This document shows, piece after piece, positions 13,701 through 24,079 of a stretch of 64,000 bases of DNA. The notes beneath the pieces are model-generated. The model worked only from the letters and a program-made list of their open reading frames with translations. It did not search any database and was not told the DNA's origin. A program made the translations under genes and the position numbers. The DNA lies in contig NC_134026.1 of assembly GCF_964204645.1 (NCBI RefSeq), positions 4,960,001-5,024,000 on the forward strand, given 5' to 3'. Source of the stretch: Tubulanus polymorphus. Lineage: Eukaryota > Nemertea > Palaeonemertea > Tubulaniformes > Tubulanidae. How positions within the stretch are numbered: position 1 is the first letter of the stretch; every line of letters begins with the position of its first letter.

Positions 13701-15679
13701 TATCTAGCAACGCCATACGACATGGTGAACCAAGCAGTTCCGACCTGGATGATTTATCTGCAGCAAGTAATTATCTGTATTAGATTCTAAAAATGTCCAA
13801 GGCAATTTCTTCACCATATGATAGTAAAATAATCATACATGTGAAATACATATAATACAATACGTACAGTAGACCTCCTAGGAATTAGCTTGCCTCTGAG
13901 AAAGAGCGGAGGCAAGTAGAGTCTACTCTCTGATTTCACTCCTAATCATCAGGGTACAATACAACCTGAGAGCCCTAGCCAAATTGATAATTAGCCTTCT
14001 GATTTGTCCGACTCAACTTGCAGATTACTAGGTTGGAGCCGAATGAGTTGAAGGTTGCTACGTTGATAGGCGTTCATGAGTCTTACATTGCAAAGAAAGT
14101 GACCGGTCAAACAAAACGAAAGGTATCGACGATGAATCAATTGTTCAGCGGTGCAAAAATCATCGTTATTGCAGCGTTTCACTTCGATAAACTTTCCATT
14201 TCAGAATGTGGACGAGTTTATGGTCAATCGATTCTATCTGACGTTAGTTCTGTACGACTTGTGGAAACAAACGCCAGTTTGGGATGTGGCGTTGAAATAC
14301 CAACTTCCCCGTGGATTCGTGCAGAATCTGTTGACTGCGGCCGCTTCGTTTGCTGCTTGTATTACACACTTTTGCCAGGTAACGTCATTCGATGAACGGC
14401 TCAAGCTTGGCCACCGGTTGAAGTTATAACCTCGGTGACTTTCTTTAAATTACTTTCCTTGGTTCTCGGTCACGTTATTTTCCTCTTTAAAAGTTACAAA
14501 AACATTAAGTTCTGCGTTACTTGTTACCGGACGTTTTAAGCAGCTGAATTTTACTTAGATTTATGCATTTGGAAAAACCTTCAATTCTCCTCAACTCAGT
14601 GTAATGTAATATCTACAGTCCCAGGTGCCATGTCCTAAGGCAGACTTTCCTGTATTCATAATTGTGGTGTACTCTATCGTTTTCTGCAGTATCATTTCAT
14701 TTGTGAACAAAAAACATTTTTTACATTTTTCATTTCCAGGAATTAGAGGAATTTTGGGCCTATCAAGAACTAATGACCGGTTTTGTGCGCAAGCTGTCAT
14801 ACTGTGTGTCAATGGAGTTGATTCCGCTAATGGAAGTACCTGGTGTTAAACAGGTAGGTATCTTGACTTCGACGTCAGACCTAATGATATCAGGTAATCA
14901 AATTTATTTTAAATCATTTATGATATTATCTTTCAGGCTCGTGCGAAACAATTGTTTAAAGCAGGGTATAAATCGTTGACGCATTTATCTCATGCCGATC
15001 CTGAAATTCTAGTCAAGTCGATTGAACATATGCCACGGAAGTTAGCGCGGCAGATTGTTGCATCTGCAAAGGTAATTTTTCAGTCCCTGTGGGCTAGTCC
15101 ATTCGTCCATTGACGGAATCCAGTTATTTGGGAAGTTTTGAAGACGCTTCTATGGATTGTCTTGATATTTGGTTTATACATGCATCTACATAGACACATC
15201 TTCAGCTCAAAAACTGGCCCGATCAGAATCAGGACAAGCGACCTGGCCTAGTTCACAATGCTCTTTGTTGGCGTTCTTAGAACTTAATGGAAAATTGTGA
15301 CCTTCCAGCACTATAAAGTGGAACCTCGTTTACCGCAAACTTCACAGGACCAGATAATACGTTCGTTATAACCGATAGTTCGTTATCTCCAGTATGAAAG
15401 TAATTGAATTGTCGTACTTGGGACGAAATTCTACATTTGTTATATCTGACGAATTTTTGTATCCGAGTTCATTGTTACGAGGTTCCACTGTAGCATGTTG
15501 AGATTCAATGCAGATTTTTGTACACAGAGAATTTATTCTGTTATTTTGATGTTCCTATCGACCAAGAACTTTCTTTTATGTTGCAGTTATTATTGACAGA
15601 GAAAGCGGAAGCATTGAGAGAGGAAGCAGATGAACTTATTGCCACGCCTAAAACACCTTTATTGATATTGGATACTTGA
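7734..15679 (+). CDS. HELQ: HELQ, superfamily 2 3'-5' DNA helicase (POLQ-like/Hel308 family)
   Basis: HELQ unwinds DNA at stalled forks and acts in crosslink and double-strand-break repair with RAD51 paralogues. Eighteen exons: 7734-7913, 8403-8507, 8894-9521, 9806-9984, 10356-10556, 10850-10925, 11032-11129, 11224-11331, 11436-11581, 11964-12203, 12625-12871, 13146-13359, 13609-13766, 14024-14122, 14205-14378, 14740-14853, 14937-15071, 15587-15679. All phases agree, giving 1064 aa, close to vertebrate HELQ (about 1100). Motifs: I LPTSGGKT (about residue 326), II DELH (430), III SATL (465), [12 protein letters not shown] (674). Winged-helix and helix-hairpin-helix regions follow ([19 protein letters not shown]). 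The first about 300 residues are low-complexity and poorly conserved, so the start (ATG at 7734 or 7737) and exon 2 are the least certain parts. Introns 4 and 17 carry MITEs. Confidence 0.95.
10003..10160. mobile_element. piggyBac-like MITE in HELQ intron 4
   Basis: The left end is TTAA (9999-10002) followed by CACGTTCGCTGCC. The right end is GGCAGCAAATGTG followed by TCAA, a one-base-decayed TTAA. The TTAA target and 13-bp inverted ends suggest a short piggyBac-type non-autonomous element. No coding capacity. Confidence 0.6.
15104..15240. repeat. Dispersed repeat, copy 2 (HELQ intron 17)
   Basis: Similar along its length to 6316-6445, with strings such as GGAAGTTTTGAAGACGCTTC in both. It lies directly left of the Tigger-like MITE at 15316. 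Confidence 0.75.
15316..15490. mobile_element. pogo/Tigger-like MITE, copy 1 (HELQ intron 17)
   Basis: 175 bp bounded by TA dinucleotides. The ends are AAGTGGAACCTCG on the left and CGAGGTTCCACTG on the right, matching the CAGTGGAACCTCG-type terminus seen at 41833-42020. TA targets plus this terminus fit the Tc1/mariner-pogo group. There is no transposase. Confidence 0.8.
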
Positions 15680-15688
15680 ATTTAAATG

Positions 15689-15716
15689 AATAAATTATAC
15701 TTTTGAAATTAATAAA
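15689..15716 (+). terminator. HELQ polyadenylation signals
   Basis: AATAAA at 15689-15694 and again at 15711-15716, 10 and 32 nt after the HELQ stop codon. The 3' UTR is therefore very short. Confidence 0.75.
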
Positions 15717-15739
15717 TTCTTTTGACAATTCTATGTTTT

Positions 15740-16625
15740 GGAATTATTTTTTATGTTCCTTAGAGAATCCTGCTAGTATGTTCCCTTCAGGGCCCTATCC
15801 AGTGCTGATTAGAAAACACTGGGCGTCAAATCAAAGTCTATTGCTAATTGACTGCATGTCTCGGAAGCTGACAAGTCTTTGACCAAATGTAACAGCACCC
15901 CATCCTCGCTTGCCAGGGTTTGATTGCTTCCCGCTGAAGCTCTCGCCATTTGTTTTGGCAGGTGAATCAACGATCTCTTTCTTGACGTAAATGGTGAGTG
16001 TGTTTGCGTTCGCAAACAAGATGTCACAGTATGGGATGTGTAAATAAAATCGTGTTTCCTCAAGTTGTCTTCGCGATTATATCGATGGTCACGATACGGA
16101 ACCCGTACGGTACACCTTTTCCCTTCCATGGCGTTTAAAAAGATACGCAAAAGCAAAAGCTCTAGATTACGGGTGCTAAACATATATCTATCAATCGTAA
16201 AACTGATTTTAATGCAACTTTATTAATCAAGTGATCGTGTCATATATGCAGCAAAAATATGTAGGGTACGCATATATATTGTGTTATAAATAAGCCACAG
16301 TTTACACGACCAACTCATGGCGGGCGAGTAAAAGAAATTACACACGTTGTAATATTTTTGCGGTAATTTTCGTTTCATTGCAGAATAGAACTATTTTTAA
16401 GGCGTTTAAAAAAAAAATTACAACGAATGTGATTTTTTATTTGTATGGCCCGAATCAGCCATCGTAGTTGGTCAGCATCCTGTGGCTTTGGTTTTAGTTT
16501 CGTGAATTGCGATCCCATATTTTCACAAACGCATACATCCGATTATAAAAGCTAACTATCTAGGTTACGTAAATAGGTACGTAAGAGGTAGTTATCTCGA
16601 CATACAGAACTGTGCACAAGTATGG
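15740..16625. other. Intergenic region between convergent HELQ and dioxygenase genes
   Basis: No gene is supported. It contains a fragment (15903-15945) of the foldback element found at 23424-23528. A 124-codon ORF on the minus strand crosses that repeat and has no recognisable domain. Confidence 0.6.
15903..15945. repeat. Fragment of a foldback repeat
   Basis: It contains CTCGCTTGCCAGGGTTTGAT and CCCGCTGAAGCTC, both also present in the 23424-23528 element. Confidence 0.7.
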
Positions 16626-16631
16626 TTTATT
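16626..16631 (-). terminator. Polyadenylation signal of dioxygenase gene A
   Basis: AATAAA on the minus strand, about 33 nt past the stop codon. Confidence 0.55.
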
Positions 16632-16663
16632 CAGACTCAAACGTGAAGAAATTATAAAGTACA

Positions 16664-19032
16664 TTAAAATGTTAAACCGTGCCAAAGTATCTCCTTTTCT
16701 GACTTCATAAAACGAGTATTTTCATTTTCATGCGTTATTTCCCAAGTGTTTATCCACGGCCCAGGGTTTATGGTGTCACTGCCGTCGTTCTGGAAGAAGA
16801 ATATACGAATACATTAAATCTCAGATTAACGGTATTTGAAAATTCGTTTAACGATTCTTTTAACGGATTGACATGTCTTGGCGATGTGACAGGATACTGG
16901 GGTAACCCAAATATTGTCTGGTATAGAGTTAAATGCGCATCTCGTGTAATTCATTAGACTCAATCTCAATAATTCTAGACTATGAATTAATCTAGACACC
17001 TTAAGTTTGAACTGACGACGTGGTCCAAAGAAAGAATCCCAGTCTATTTTTAACGTCGGATCGCTGACCGAACGCATGGGAAGGCCATCTTTTAATCCGT
17101 GGAAACCGTACGGTTGAAGCGGCGTCTGCCATCGTAGGTCAACACTCCATCTGATTTTGTCGGATCGATTTGGCAAACTAAGGAGAAAAGAACAAAATGG
17201 TGTGAAAAACCGCCCTATGACACAAAGCAGAGAAACTTCAAACCCAATGCACACGATGCGGAGAGAGAAAAGCATGTTCCATGTGTGCGTTTAGAAGAAA
17301 CACGGTTTCGGGAAATGATGTTTTCGGCATCGTGTTTGATTCCGTGTTTCCCTGTGTCGTTAGTACACGTAGTTGCGGACATGAGAAGTCGTAGCCTAAC
17401 CTTCGATGTGGAAGCATGTTGTTGAAAAGTATCATGCTACCATATTTTACAGGACAAGTGACGATGTCTTTTTCAACACTGACTCCTTAACAATGATAAA
17501 AAGAGAGAAGGAATAGTCGATATATCATTTCAAAACCTTATGTATTTTCATATTTCGTTCATGCGCTAACCTAGCGTTTTCTCCATTTCTTTTTCGTCCA
17601 GTTCGACATACCAAGTATTTTTCCAGCAGCCAGTGTGTTTGGCGATAAGCCCTTTGCGATGCCCCGCCCGAATCAATTGTAGGCATCCATTACTTTCGTC
17701 GGCATCTAGAAACGGGATCCACGCTGTCGGTTGATGAACTATGTAGGAATCGCGATCCAAATAAGCTACATCTGAAGCAGGATAACGCACCATGTATATA
17801 TGTAAGAAATGTTCAACATTATATTGTCATATAATCAATTTTCCAACCTTTTTCCAAGTTACACAGGGAAAGGAGTTAGTAGGTTTGACACAGTACCTTG
17901 GTGCCAGGGAACAGTCGATGTAGTGTTTTTGGGGGTTTTAGTTCGTAAGTTCCACACAGGGTGACCGGCGATATCTGGACCAATCAATTGTTCGATTATG
18001 TTTAGGAGACGATCGTTCGACCAGAGTTTGCGAATAATCTAAAGGTTTAACGATACTAAATGTTACTAGGTCCGATTGTGATAGATATATATTTGATTCG
18101 ATCTGTAGATCTTTAAACCTTGAGACACATAAATACTCACCTCCGGCATTTCGCCGAATTTATGTAAGATAACATTTGCACCGGGATATTCGTTTTCGAT
18201 GAGCGTCAAACGTTCGAAAAACGATGCGGATTTGTACGTATCTAAATGTAAGAGATTTAAAAAAAACAATCATCGCACGTTCAAATCCCCAGTTAGTATA
18301 TATTTGATTAGGCATTAAGTCCAACCTTTGATCTTTCCATTGGCGTACAAAACATCGGCCAATTCGTCAACAAATTCATTAATTGCATCTCTGCATGGAT
18401 CTAATTCGTTTACTACGTCGAAAAAGTCATCGACCACAAGAAAACCCTTTGAAGAAAAGTTCAATCTCGTTCATTAGGCTCAGGGTCCCAGGCATTTGGT
18501 GCAATGGCGGATTCAGGGTACCTCACATGCCTCATGTGAGGTACTAGAAAAAAATCTGAAATGCCCTTCATGGAATGGTAGATAAACTTCCAAATGAATT
18601 TGAAAACTTTTCAAACGATTCATCAAGCAAGATTTCCTGAGGGTGTGCCTCAAACAAATTGTTTCCACGGTCCCGCATGGTGTTTCGAATATTCAATCGT
18701 ACGCATTGAGTAAAAACAACAAGAATGGCTGAAAATTACTTATGCTGTCCATTGCCGGGGTTGATTCCTGCTTCTTTTTTTGGAAGCAAAACGCCTTTTT
18801 TCTTTGAGGCAGTCGAAATTGGACCCTGGATTCGCCCCTGGAAAGATTCATTGAACTAAAACTGGCCCGGAAAACTGGCCACTATATTGAGCAGCGTAGT
18901 GAAATTCAGAGGACTTACCTCACTGAAGTAATGTTGAATCTGCTGAGATGACAGTTGACCTGGCTTCTTTTCCAGCGGCTGTTTTGGTGGAACAGTAAAC
19001 AGTTCTGGACATGGATAGCTCAATGCCGACAT
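16664..19032 (-). CDS. Phytanoyl-CoA dioxygenase (PhyH) family 2-oxoglutarate/Fe(II) oxygenase, copy A
   Basis: Eight exons on the minus strand, in order: 18919-19032, 18326-18446, 18141-18241, 17897-18038, 17571-17771, 17401-17485, 17000-17177, 16664-16789. They give 355 aa. The iron-binding HxD is in PWHQD (His158, Asp160), the distal His in MLPHRS (about 253), and a likely 2-oxoglutarate-binding Arg in VDLRWQ (about 270). The sequence resembles animal proteins annotated as L-proline trans-4-hydroxylase-like; the true substrate cannot be read from sequence. The start is MSALSYPCPELF, the first Met shared with copy B; an in-frame Met lies six codons upstream in A only. There is no signal peptide, so it is probably cytosolic. 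Confidence 0.9.
18503..18842. mobile_element. DNA-transposon-like insertion in intron 1 of dioxygenase copy A
   Basis: The same intron of copy B lacks about 340 bp found here between the shared strings GGCATTTGGTGCAA and AAAACTGGCC. The inserted block starts GGCGGATTCAGGGT and ends ACCCTGGATTCGCCCC, imperfect inverted termini. The intron of copy B serves as an approximate empty site. No transposase. The superfamily is uncertain and exact ends are not fixed. Confidence 0.65.
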
Positions 19033-19742
19033 TTTACGTGCGCTAAACACTACTGTTTTTCAGTTCCGAGGCTAAATATTGCTGATATTCAGTCCTGAGT
19101 ACTGCTGTACGGTCGGCTGTGCGGTTATACACTGCGATGTATTTTATGGCAGCCGCGCTCGCATATGTGGGACTATGCCGCTCAGATAAACAGATAAAGC
19201 ACTTGTGCTATTGGAAAATGGGGTTTGTAGACAATGTACACGCGTCAGGAAAAACGCGGTCGTAGCCTCTAGTCACAAGTGACATCGGACACTAGGTCAT
19301 GCCTTAAGATTGGGAAAAAATTCCAACATCATTAAGGTATCTGAGAATGATGCATTGAGCCGTCACCTGTCTTGATCTTTTCAATGTCACACAATTTCCG
19401 GTACTAAGGTGGTGAATACTATATATGCATTTTAGTCGAGTGGGTGGGTTCATAAAGAGTAAGTCAACCCAGCCTTCCTAGTGACATCCTTGCTGACCTC
19501 ATTGATTTCTGGGAGAACGAATGGCAGCATTAGAAGATAATTTATTCTATTCTTTTTCAAATAAAGTGCCCCATTCCAATTTTCAGGTCCTACACCTCAA
19601 AGAATCCTAGATCCGCCCTCGTATTTGAAACAGTCGGCAACTGCAAATGTCGACATCAAATTTATCAGTTTGATCAGTGGTTTTATTAAGCATTTATTTC
19701 ATTATCATTAAAGTAATTCGCTATATAATTTGACAGAGATAT
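19033..19742. other. Intergenic spacer between tandem dioxygenase genes
   Basis: About 700 bp holding the promoter of copy A and the 3' UTR of copy B. AATAAA strings on the minus strand lie at about 19682 and 19694. No additional gene is seen. Confidence 0.6.
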
Positions 19743-21792
19743 TCAAGCGTCGCCCGCATGCCAAAATATTTCCTTTGTTGTCTTTAAGTTCCAACGAGTA
19801 TGTTCATTTTCATGCGTTATTTCCCAAAGCTTCATCCACGGCCCAACGGCAATGGCGTCACTGCCGTCGTTCTGAAAGCAGAAAAACCATTAACTATTGA
19901 CTATCAGGGACATTAATTTCGATATTTTGAAAATTATTTTCAACACGTTAAAATCTTATCGGCGATAAGCGAAACTCATGACTTGTGTATTGTATTGTCT
20001 AAAAGAGATCGAAGGGGTTGTTTATCTCAAACTTTATAATCTATGTTATACTTCATGAATTTCACATATCTTAATAATTAAAACTACACCTTAAGTTTCA
20101 ACTGACGACGTGGTCCGAAGTAAGTATCCCAGTCTATTTTAAAGGTCGGATCGCTGGCCGAACGCATAGGAATGCCATCTCTTAATCCGTGGAAACCGTA
20201 CGGTTGAAGCGGCGTCTGCCATCGTAGGTCTAAACTCCATCTAATTTTTTCGGATCGGTTAGGTAAACTGAAAGAACAATTAATGTTGTGGGGATGAAAA
20301 ACGGCAAACAACACAAATCAATAGAAAATGCGCCTCTTGCAAACCCCTCAAAGTTTCCACATATACATGTACCTCGCCTCGCTCATGTTATAAGGTTATT
20401 CTACCTTACATTCTGAATGAATAAGTTGAAGCTGTTTATGAGAAAGAGTCCCTACCTTCGATGCGGAAGCATGTTGTTGAATAGTAGCATACCGCCGTAT
20501 CTTATTGGACAGGTGACGATATCTTTTTCAACATCGACTCCTTACAACAGCAACAGAAAAAACATATGAGCTATATATACTCTATCAACAAATACTATAC
20601 ATTATATCGTATTTCGTTCATACACTAACCTAGCGTTTTCTCCATTTCTTTTTCATCGAGTTCGACGTACCAAGTATTTTTCCAGCAGCCAGTGTGTTTA
20701 GCTACAAGCCCTTTGCGATGCCCCGCGCGCATCACTTGAAGGCACCCATTGCTTTCGTCGGCATCTAAAAGCGGGATCCACGCTGTCGGTTGATGGACTA
20801 TGTAGGAATCGCTATCCAAATAAGCTACATCTAAAACAGGATGATACCAATTATCAGTTGCACATCGTAGCCCGGTTGATGTTATCCGTGGCTATTAATT
20901 GAGCAAGAGCTTTCGAAATTTCAAAATACAGTATGTACCTTGGTGCCATGGAACTGTAGTGGCAGTGTTTTTCGGGGTTTTAGTTCGTAAGTTCCACACA
21001 GGGTGACCGGCGATATCTGGACCAATCAATTGTTCAATCATGTTAAGGAGACGATCGTTCGACCACAGTTTGCGAATAATCTGATATATTCACAAACGAA
21101 TATTGTGGAAAAGAAATCTCTCTTATAGGAATTTTGAATTTGATGACAGGAAGGTTCGAATCCATCGATCCACTCACCTCCGGCATTTCGCCGAATTTAT
21201 GTAAGATAACATTTGCACCGGGATATTCCTTTTCGATTAGCGTCAAACGTTCGAAAAACGATGCGGATTTATACGTATCTGAATTCAAGAGATTAGAAAC
21301 AACTTTAAGATGCACATTTTATCTTCATATTTAATTCTGTGGGGCATGAGAGCCTTTGATATACAGAGTATATACATGACATTATAGTTCCAACCTTCGA
21401 TCTTTCCTTCCGCGTAGAGAACATTTGTCAATTCATCAACCAACTCATCAATTGCATCTTTGCATGGATCCAATTCGTTAGTTACGTCGAAGAAGTCATC
21501 AACCACTAGAAAACCCTTTAGAAAAAGTTCCGTCTCTTATATCGTAAAACGTAGGCTTATGATCTATTTACTAAGTTCTTTTTCTCCAGGATCCCAGGCA
21601 TTTGGTGCAACGGTGTAGATTTCTCGACTTAAAACTGGCCACTGTATTGAGCAGAGTAGTGAAATTCAGATGACTTACCTCACTGAAGTACTGTTGAATC
21701 TGCTGAGATGACAGTTGACCGGGCTTCTTTTCCAGCGGCTGTTTCGGTTGAACAGTAAACAGCTCCGGGCAAGGATAGCTCAATACCGACAT
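19743..21792 (-). CDS. Phytanoyl-CoA dioxygenase (PhyH) family oxygenase, copy B
   Basis: This is the tandem paralogue of copy A. Eight exons, 5' to 3': 21679-21792, 21395-21515, 21178-21278, 20939-21080, 20630-20830, 20456-20540, 20090-20267, 19743-19871. They give 356 aa. Exons 1 to 7 have exactly the same lengths as in copy A (114, 121, 101, 142, 201, 85, 178), and only the last differs (129 against 126). HxD (PWHQD), distal His (MLPHRS) and VDLRWQ-type Arg (here LDLRWQ) are all kept, so both copies look catalytically competent. The C-terminal tails differ most: LKTTKEIFWHAGDA here. The two genes share direction and lie about 0.7 kb apart, pointing to a fairly recent tandem duplication. 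Confidence 0.9.
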
Positions 21793-23077
21793 TTTACGTG
21801 CGTGAATAACCAATGTAGTACTGCAGATTGCTGTAATCAGTATGACACCACACTGTTTTTCCGCAGACACTGTTTTTCCGCAGTGCTGTACAGTCACACT
21901 AGAACTACTACAGTGTCATGTAAAGCTAACGTACGCGGCTGCTCGAAAGTGACAATCCGCGCATGGTTCTGTCGTCAATTGGGACTTTGTACAATATTGT
22001 CCCAAGATTGATTTATTCAGAATTAATGAAAGGGGCCAAGATTATTGGAAGGTGGTGGACCAGTCTAAGGGCACAATAGTTCAATCGCGAAACGGGAGTT
22101 TTAGGGGCACCACGGTGGCGAGCGCTGAAGGTGCGAATGCCACCGCAGGGGGTCTGGGGTCCCCTACCAGAAAATTTTGAAATGTTTGTGTTCTCCACGG
22201 GTTTTCGATGACTGCTATGAGGGGAATAATTCATATTTCTTTATAAAATGAACAAAATCCTAGAAATAATTGAGGACACCTAAAAATATTTAGAAGGGAC
22301 TAGTCCCCTTAGGGACTTGTCTGTGATAACAGCATGGGCCTCCGCCGCCCACACATAACCAGGCCTCCTGTCGGGGGTATTCGGCAGCCGAGAGCAACCA
22401 CCACGCTCCATCCGTCAAAAATCCGTCCGTCTCTTGCTAATGGGAGTGGATTGACGAAAACATTTATACAGATGAAATCGAGAGAGAATTAGAGATGAAA
22501 TCGTTTTTAAACCGACCTCAAAGCGTGACTTAAAACGTAGCCTACTCTTTATAGACCTTGACTTTTATTTCATTATAACCTGATATTAATTACAATAATG
22601 GATTTGCCTCGTGGGCACAGTGACATACATTATATATACATCTAAACCGCACCGCCATGAAAATAAAGATTTCAAACATTTCCCAGTTAATGGTATCATA
22701 AGTATATATAAAATTCATAATCCAGGAGAAATTTATATGTAAGTATTAGTAAGCACTATGCCAAAATCGTATATACGATTATATTTAGAATGCAAACACA
22801 AAATTGATTCAGAATCGCGATGTTTTGTTTATATTTTTGCCTGAAATTTTGGCAAACAAGAAATAAATTCACGAATATAAAAATGAATCAATTGATATCA
22901 TCTAAGCATTTATACATATTGTCGTGACAATTATTTTTGTCGGAAACGCACTGAGCGGTACATTCTAGCACACGTCTGTTTCTTGTTGCCGAGGGTTTTG
23001 GTGAGCCAATCCAAAACCAGACACCTTCTACCAAACCTGCAGATACACTTCACGATAATAATTTCAAAAACAAAATC
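21793..23077. other. Intergenic, with transposon-like debris
   Basis: No gene is supported. The GC-richer stretch about 22050-22210 (GGGGGTCTGGGGTCCCCTAC then AGAAAATTTTGAAAT) looks like a mobile-element remnant by style, but no ends were found. AATAAA-like signals for the PAN-like gene may lie near 23050. Confidence 0.45.
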
Positions 23078-24079
23078 TTAAACGCCGGAGGAATCGGTAT
23101 CGGTACCTGTTTTTGAGCAGATGAACCACCAATGGTTTTCTGATCGTTGTATATTCATCTGCGGGTCAATTCGACTGCAGCCGACACATTCGTTTGTTTC
23201 GTCAGAATGGTAAAATTTTCCACATTTTTTCTCATTGTAGCAACGTCTGGCGCACTCACCAAATTTCGCAATTTGTTCGAATAATTTTGAACATTGAAAC
23301 TTTTGTGTGAAAAAATGCATTGAAAAGTGACTGTCCTCTGTGGTTGTATTAACGCTGAGTAGAATAATGAAAGAAAAGACTTCACAATCCCGCATAAGTG
23401 AACGTACGTTTATCTTACCCATCCTCGCTTGCCAGGGTTTGATTGCCGTGCGCTGTATAATAGACAAATAAAGGGTTTGCTGGTTGGCGTGAGCTTCAGC
23501 GGGCGGCAATCAAACCTTGGCAAACGAATATGCGACTTACGTTGAATTTCCTTTTGTGTGCTATAGACACACTTGGCGCTATTAACGACTTCACTTTCCT
23601 TGTTGCAATTCTTGTTATCAAAGAGGAGATGATCTGCAAGGCGTCTGTAGGTTTTGCATTTGAACCTCTCGCTTATTTGACCAACTAATAAAGATGCACA
23701 ATTTGGCGTGTTAATGCAGATAGTTTCGCAGATATTTATAGCATCTAATAAATCTTTTGCATTTTCCAATACTTTCACAAAATCAAGCTCATATCGTGCG
23801 CAAAACATCAGCCGACAAAATCGCATCCGTATCACTTCATCTGTTTCAAAAAAAATCAAAAATTTTTGAAAACTGAAGTATTTTATTTTCGTTCCTAACT
23901 GATTTACAGTTTCATGACAATTACAAGGCTTACATTAGTAACTCGTCGTCTAATAACTACGTATCTAAAAACTTACCTTTCTTTGGCCGAACTGCTAAAA
24001 TTTTCACATGAATGCGACCAACAATTTCGTCACCGAAAAGTCCTAGCAGAACGAATAATAAGACTATTCGACCTGGCAT
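23078..24079 (-). CDS. Small secreted cysteine-rich protein with PAN/apple-like modules
   Basis: Three exons on the minus strand: 23977-24079, 23541-23840, 23078-23337. They give 220 aa with matching phases. Residues 1 to about 21 form a clear signal peptide (MPGRIVLLFVLLGLFGDEIVG). Two cysteine-rich modules follow, each with the FxC...CxxxC...C...C spacing of apple/PAN folds. The second reads FGECARRCYNEKKCGKF, then NECVGCSRI. There is no TM segment, so it is probably secreted. The exon 3 acceptor was chosen as the site that keeps this frame (after CCACAG); an alternative acceptor 15 nt upstream gives a frame without the cysteine pattern. Intron 2 contains a foldback element. No orthologue was recognised; PAN modules usually bind proteins or glycans. 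Confidence 0.7.
23424..23528. mobile_element. About 105-bp foldback element in intron 2 of the PAN-like gene
   Basis: The ends are inverted copies: TCGCTTGCCAGGGTTTGATT on the left and, on the opposite strand from the right, TCGTTTGCCAAGGTTTGATT. A related fragment lies at 15903-15945. It ends about 13 nt from the exon 2 donor, so it occupies about half of the 203-nt intron. Confidence 0.75.

Noticed and set aside
15809-16183. 124-codon minus-strand ORF
   Set aside because: It crosses a repeat fragment shared with 23424-23528 and has no domain; no matching exons nearby.
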